From assembly GCA_018672475.1 (NCBI GenBank), contig JABHFS010000003.1, forward strand, positions 1 through 36,984: 36,984 nucleotides of DNA, given 5' to 3'. This stretch comes from Gemmatimonadota bacterium. Its GTDB lineage: Bacteria > Latescibacterota > UBA2968 > UBA8231. The notes below the pieces were generated by a model, which saw only the letters and a list, made by a program, of their open reading frames with translations, was not told where the DNA came from and did no database searches. Positions within the stretch are counted from its first letter, which is position 1. Each line of letters opens with the position of its first letter. Position numbers and translations under genes: made by a program. This document shows, one piece after another, positions 34,916 through 36,984 of this stretch.

Positions 34916-35758
34916 ATGGACGCAGCTAACCTCAAGGGTCATATAGAACGCGATGGTTTTTGCGTTCTCGATCAAGTGATTCCAGCTGATAGCCTTGCAA
35001 CGGTGTGCGATGAACTATGGGCGGCGGTCAAGCGGAACCGCCAGGATTCAGAAGCCGAGAAGGCCAAGACTCAGGGCCGTGGGCATCGCATTGGTACGCC
35101 AGGGGTCGTAAGTATGAAGCAAATGATCAATGAAGTGCAGTCGTTTGCGCCTTATTTGGCCGATCGTCGTCTGCTCGATTTGATCGAATCTTTTTTCGGG
35201 GCATGGGCGCGCATCTCTTGCACTGATTGTGTGGTGAACCTGCCGGGTAACGAAAGAGGGTATTGGCATGCCGATTGGCCCTATAATCAAACCAATGCCT
35301 CGCATATTCCAGCACCCTATCCCGACGCGGTATTGCACCTTTCGACGATCTGGATGATGACACCTTTTTCAGCAGAAACGGGCGGGACCTTAATCGTGCC
35401 CGGCAGTCATCGATGGCCGCATAATCCTGCAGCGGGCACTATGCCCGAGGTGGACCATGAGGCGCCCTACCCGACTGAGCGCCATGTTGAGGGCGGCGCA
35501 GGCAGCGTGTTGGTCTACGACAGCCGGCTTTGGCATGCCGTTGCGGCCAATAAAAGCTCTGCCCCCCGGATCGGCTTGCTCGTTCGCTATGCGCCTTGGT
35601 GGCTCAATCTGAACCCGACTTTATTCGGGCGGCCCGAACACCAGGCGATGGTGGTCGAGACCGGTGGAAAGAATTATGAAATGATGCCGCTAAAGCGGGA
35701 GGTTTTTGATAAATTACCCCAAGAAGTCCAGCCGCTGTATCGGCATTGGGTGGAGTAA
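34916..35758 (+). CDS. Phytanoyl-CoA dioxygenase (PhyH) family Fe(II)/2-oxoglutarate oxygenase
   Basis: The 280-residue protein has the double-stranded beta-helix motif of the family. H118 and D120 form HxD in YWHADWPYN, and the distal His is about H207 in YDSRLWHAVAANKS. Arg218 in PRIGLLVRYAPWW probably binds 2-oxoglutarate. GGTLIVPGSHRWPHN is another PhyH hallmark. Family members hydroxylate small molecules; the substrate cannot be told. No strong ribosome-binding site precedes ATG 34916. It stands alone between two degraded stretches. Confidence 0.92.
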   Translation: MDAANLKGHIERDGFCVLDQVIPADSLATVCDELWAAVKRNRQDSEAEKAKTQGRGHRIGTPGVVSMKQMINEVQSFAPYLADRRLLDLIESFFGAWARISCTDCVVNLPGNERGYWHADWPYNQTNASHIPAPYPDAVLHLSTIWMMTPFSAETGGTLIVPGSHRWPHNPAAGTMPEVDHEAPYPTERHVEGGAGSVLVYDSRLWHAVAANKSSAPRIGLLVRYAPWWLNLNPTLFGRPEHQAMVVETGGKNYEMMPLKREVFDKLPQEVQPLYRHWVE

Positions 35759-35834
35759 GCGCGCTGATAGAGCGGCCTTGTGGCTTGAATGTTGTGATGG
35801 ACTAAACTCCGATACTGGATAAAAAGACTCAATT

Positions 35835-36197
35835 ATGACCGGCATGAGCGATCGTCCGAAGATCCTTTATGTCATTGTCGACTCTCGGTTATGAGAATTA
35901 TTTAAGCAGCTATGAGAATTTCGGCGATAGACAAAGGCGAAGGAAGATGCCTATGCGAAATTTATTGCCGAGCAGCATGCCGCCAATTATTTTATACAAG
36001 GGCTAGTGGCGGAACGCAACGAGATGTATTAAATGCCCCAGATGAGTGCGATTCCAGCTGAGCAGAGGGTGGAAGCTTGGACCGACAACGGGGCGGTCGA
36101 GCCGAGTGCGCGGGCCGGAGAGGAACCCTATTTCGCCTTCGTTTTTTCATATCACGGAGATCGCCTGACCATAGGGGCTGGTAGAAGGAGTGCTTAG
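35835..36197 (+). pseudogene. Possible decayed gene of unknown family
   Basis: One frame from ATG 35835 gives protein-like pieces broken by in-frame stops at 35892, 35913, 35928 and 36030. The longer pieces are EDAYAKFIAEQHAANYFIQG (within 35931-36029) and, after the TAA at 36030, a 54-codon open stretch from ATG 36033 to the TAG at 36195 containing EEPYFAFVFSYHGDRLTIG. The codons look like real protein but no family is recognised. It could instead be chance. The remainder of 35759-36342 shows nothing more. Confidence 0.3.
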
Positions 36198-36342
36198 GCG
36201 AATATGCGGAAAAATAATTTATCCGGATGCTGTTGATCGTATTATGACTATTTGCTGTGCGAAAAATATACTGTTATCCATGTAGTTAACTGCATCGGCC
36301 GATCGCGTTGAAAAAATCGTTTCGTTTCTAAGAAAGGCTATC

Positions 36343-36984
36343 ATGATCAAACTTGAATTTGTAGCTGTCCTGTTTTGGGTGACTCTCGCATGCGACCCAA
36401 TTACGGCTTCAGCGCAGCAGCCTGGAGATGACTCAATCCTCAATCCAGCAGAGATACTTGCAGAGTTTGAGGCGGAGGCGGATCGTCGTCGAGGCGAAGA
36501 AGGAGAAGACTTCGACGAGGAGGCGTATCAGTTTGAGCGGGGGATGATGGACCGCCGTAGCCAACTCGATGAGAGGCGTATTGCGATCGAAGAAGAGTTT
36601 CAGCAGAAGCGCCAACGGCTGGAAAATAGCCCCGGTGGGCAAAACCCAGCGGCCTGGCAAGAGCTTGAGAAGGAGCAGCAACAGCGCCACGAGGAGTTAG
36701 AGGAACAATACCAGGCGCTCGAACGCGACAGTCGGGAGTATTGGGACAATCGTCAGCGTGAAGAGCAGGATCGCCAGCGCGAAGAGATGGGCAATCAGCG
36801 CGATGAGTTTGAAGCGGAGGCGGATCGTCGTCGAGGCGAAGAAGGGGAAGACTTCGACGAGGAGGCGTATCAGTTTGAGCGGGGTATGATGGATCGCCGT
36901 AGCCAACTCGATGAGAGGCGCATTGCGATTGAAGAAGAGTTTCAGCAGAAGCGCCAACGGCTGGAAAATAGCCCCGGTGGGCAA
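36343..36984 (+). CDS. Secreted, highly charged repeat protein, 3'-truncated by window edge
   Basis: The frame from ATG 36343, preceded by AAAGG (36333-36337), is open to the window end (214 codons). Residues 1-24 are a Sec signal peptide with likely cleavage after TASA. A Cys at 17 does not sit in a good lipobox. The mature part is dominated by Glu, Arg, Gln and Asp, with segments such as DEEAYQFERGMMDRRSQL and EEEFQQKRQRLENSPGGQ that should form charged helices or coiled coils. It contains a tandem repeat of 114 residues, the second copy cut by the edge. The function is unknown; it should be periplasmic or surface exposed. Confidence 0.8.
   Translation, partial: MIKLEFVAVLFWVTLACDPITASAQQPGDDSILNPAEILAEFEAEADRRRGEEGEDFDEEAYQFERGMMDRRSQLDERRIAIEEEFQQKRQRLENSPGGQNPAAWQELEKEQQQRHEELEEQYQALERDSREYWDNRQREEQDRQREEMGNQRDEFEAEADRRRGEEGEDFDEEAYQFERGMMDRRSQLDERRIAIEEEFQQKRQRLENSPGGQ
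36463..36984 (+). repeat. 342-bp in-frame tandem repeat (second copy partial)
   Basis: Unit 1 is 36463-36804 and unit 2 starts at 36805. Over the 180 nt visible in unit 2, only six positions differ from unit 1, all at third codon positions and all synonymous. The two units therefore encode the same 60 residues there. Confidence 0.93.

Noticed and set aside
36433..36984. Two minus-strand frames with Leu-rich, membrane-like translations that repeat each other
   Set aside because: They are the antisense of the charged repeat protein; Leu-rich runs arise from its Glu/Gln/Lys codons, and the + frame has a signal peptide and ribosome-binding site.
1..36984. CRISPR arrays, insertion sequences or integrase genes
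   Set aside because: No regularly spaced short repeats, transposase motifs or terminal inverted repeats with target duplications were seen.

Overview
The window looks like chromosome from a Gram-negative bacterium of unassigned phylum. The Gram-negative call rests on an outer-membrane-type polysaccharide export protein and a Wzz-like partner. The main sigma factor is short and lacks region 1.1, as in several FCB-type and candidate phyla, but I cannot name a lineage from sequence alone. Almost everything left of 28.9 kb is on the + strand and tightly packed.

Region 1 (1-21.9 kb) is a surface-glycan or glycoprotein locus. It opens with a partial GT4 glycosyltransferase and a DegT-type sugar aminotransferase fused to a sulfotransferase-like domain. 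Nine paralogous genes follow (2818-21923), each encoding a polytopic GT-C membrane domain joined to a C-terminal tetratricopeptide (TPR) tail. Motif by motif they resemble eukaryotic TMTC protein O-mannosyltransferases: an acidic DD in the first external loop, a YRP(L) block, HPxxxEPVNYISSRSE, a DUF1736-like KALVYYxxLL block and NVLVNEHRLYLP. An AsnB-type amidotransferase sits between copies 2 and 3. Copies 3 to 9 form an unbroken run joined by 1-4 nt stop/start overlaps. This array is the most unusual content of the window.

Region 2 (22.0-28.9 kb) is a housekeeping block, lepA-lepB-hemW, running directly into a Wza-like exporter and a Wzz-like chain-length protein, then a small protein with a FlgM-like C-terminus. 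Region 3 (28.9-29.3 kb) is a convergent intergenic zone with four strong inverted repeats, two of them good terminators, next to a minus-strand tRNA-Tyr with its own promoter. Region 4 (29.3-30.5 kb, minus) holds a sigma-70 factor and a small unknown gene.

Region 5 (30.8-36.98 kb) is a mixed region. It contains a decayed amidohydrolase/deacetylase pseudogene, malate dehydrogenase, a SAM methyltransferase, alanine racemase, a PhyH-type dioxygenase and two stretches that look like gene remnants. At the right edge is a secreted, highly charged protein built on a 342-bp tandem repeat and cut by the window end.

Working model (inference): GT4, the aminotransferase-sulfotransferase fusion and AsnB make or decorate sugar units. 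The TMTC-like enzymes transfer sugars from a lipid carrier to proteins or glycans outside the inner membrane, with the TPR tails giving each copy its own target. The Wza/Wzz pair exports a polysaccharide. No Wzx flippase, Wzy polymerase or initiating phosphoglycosyltransferase is visible here.
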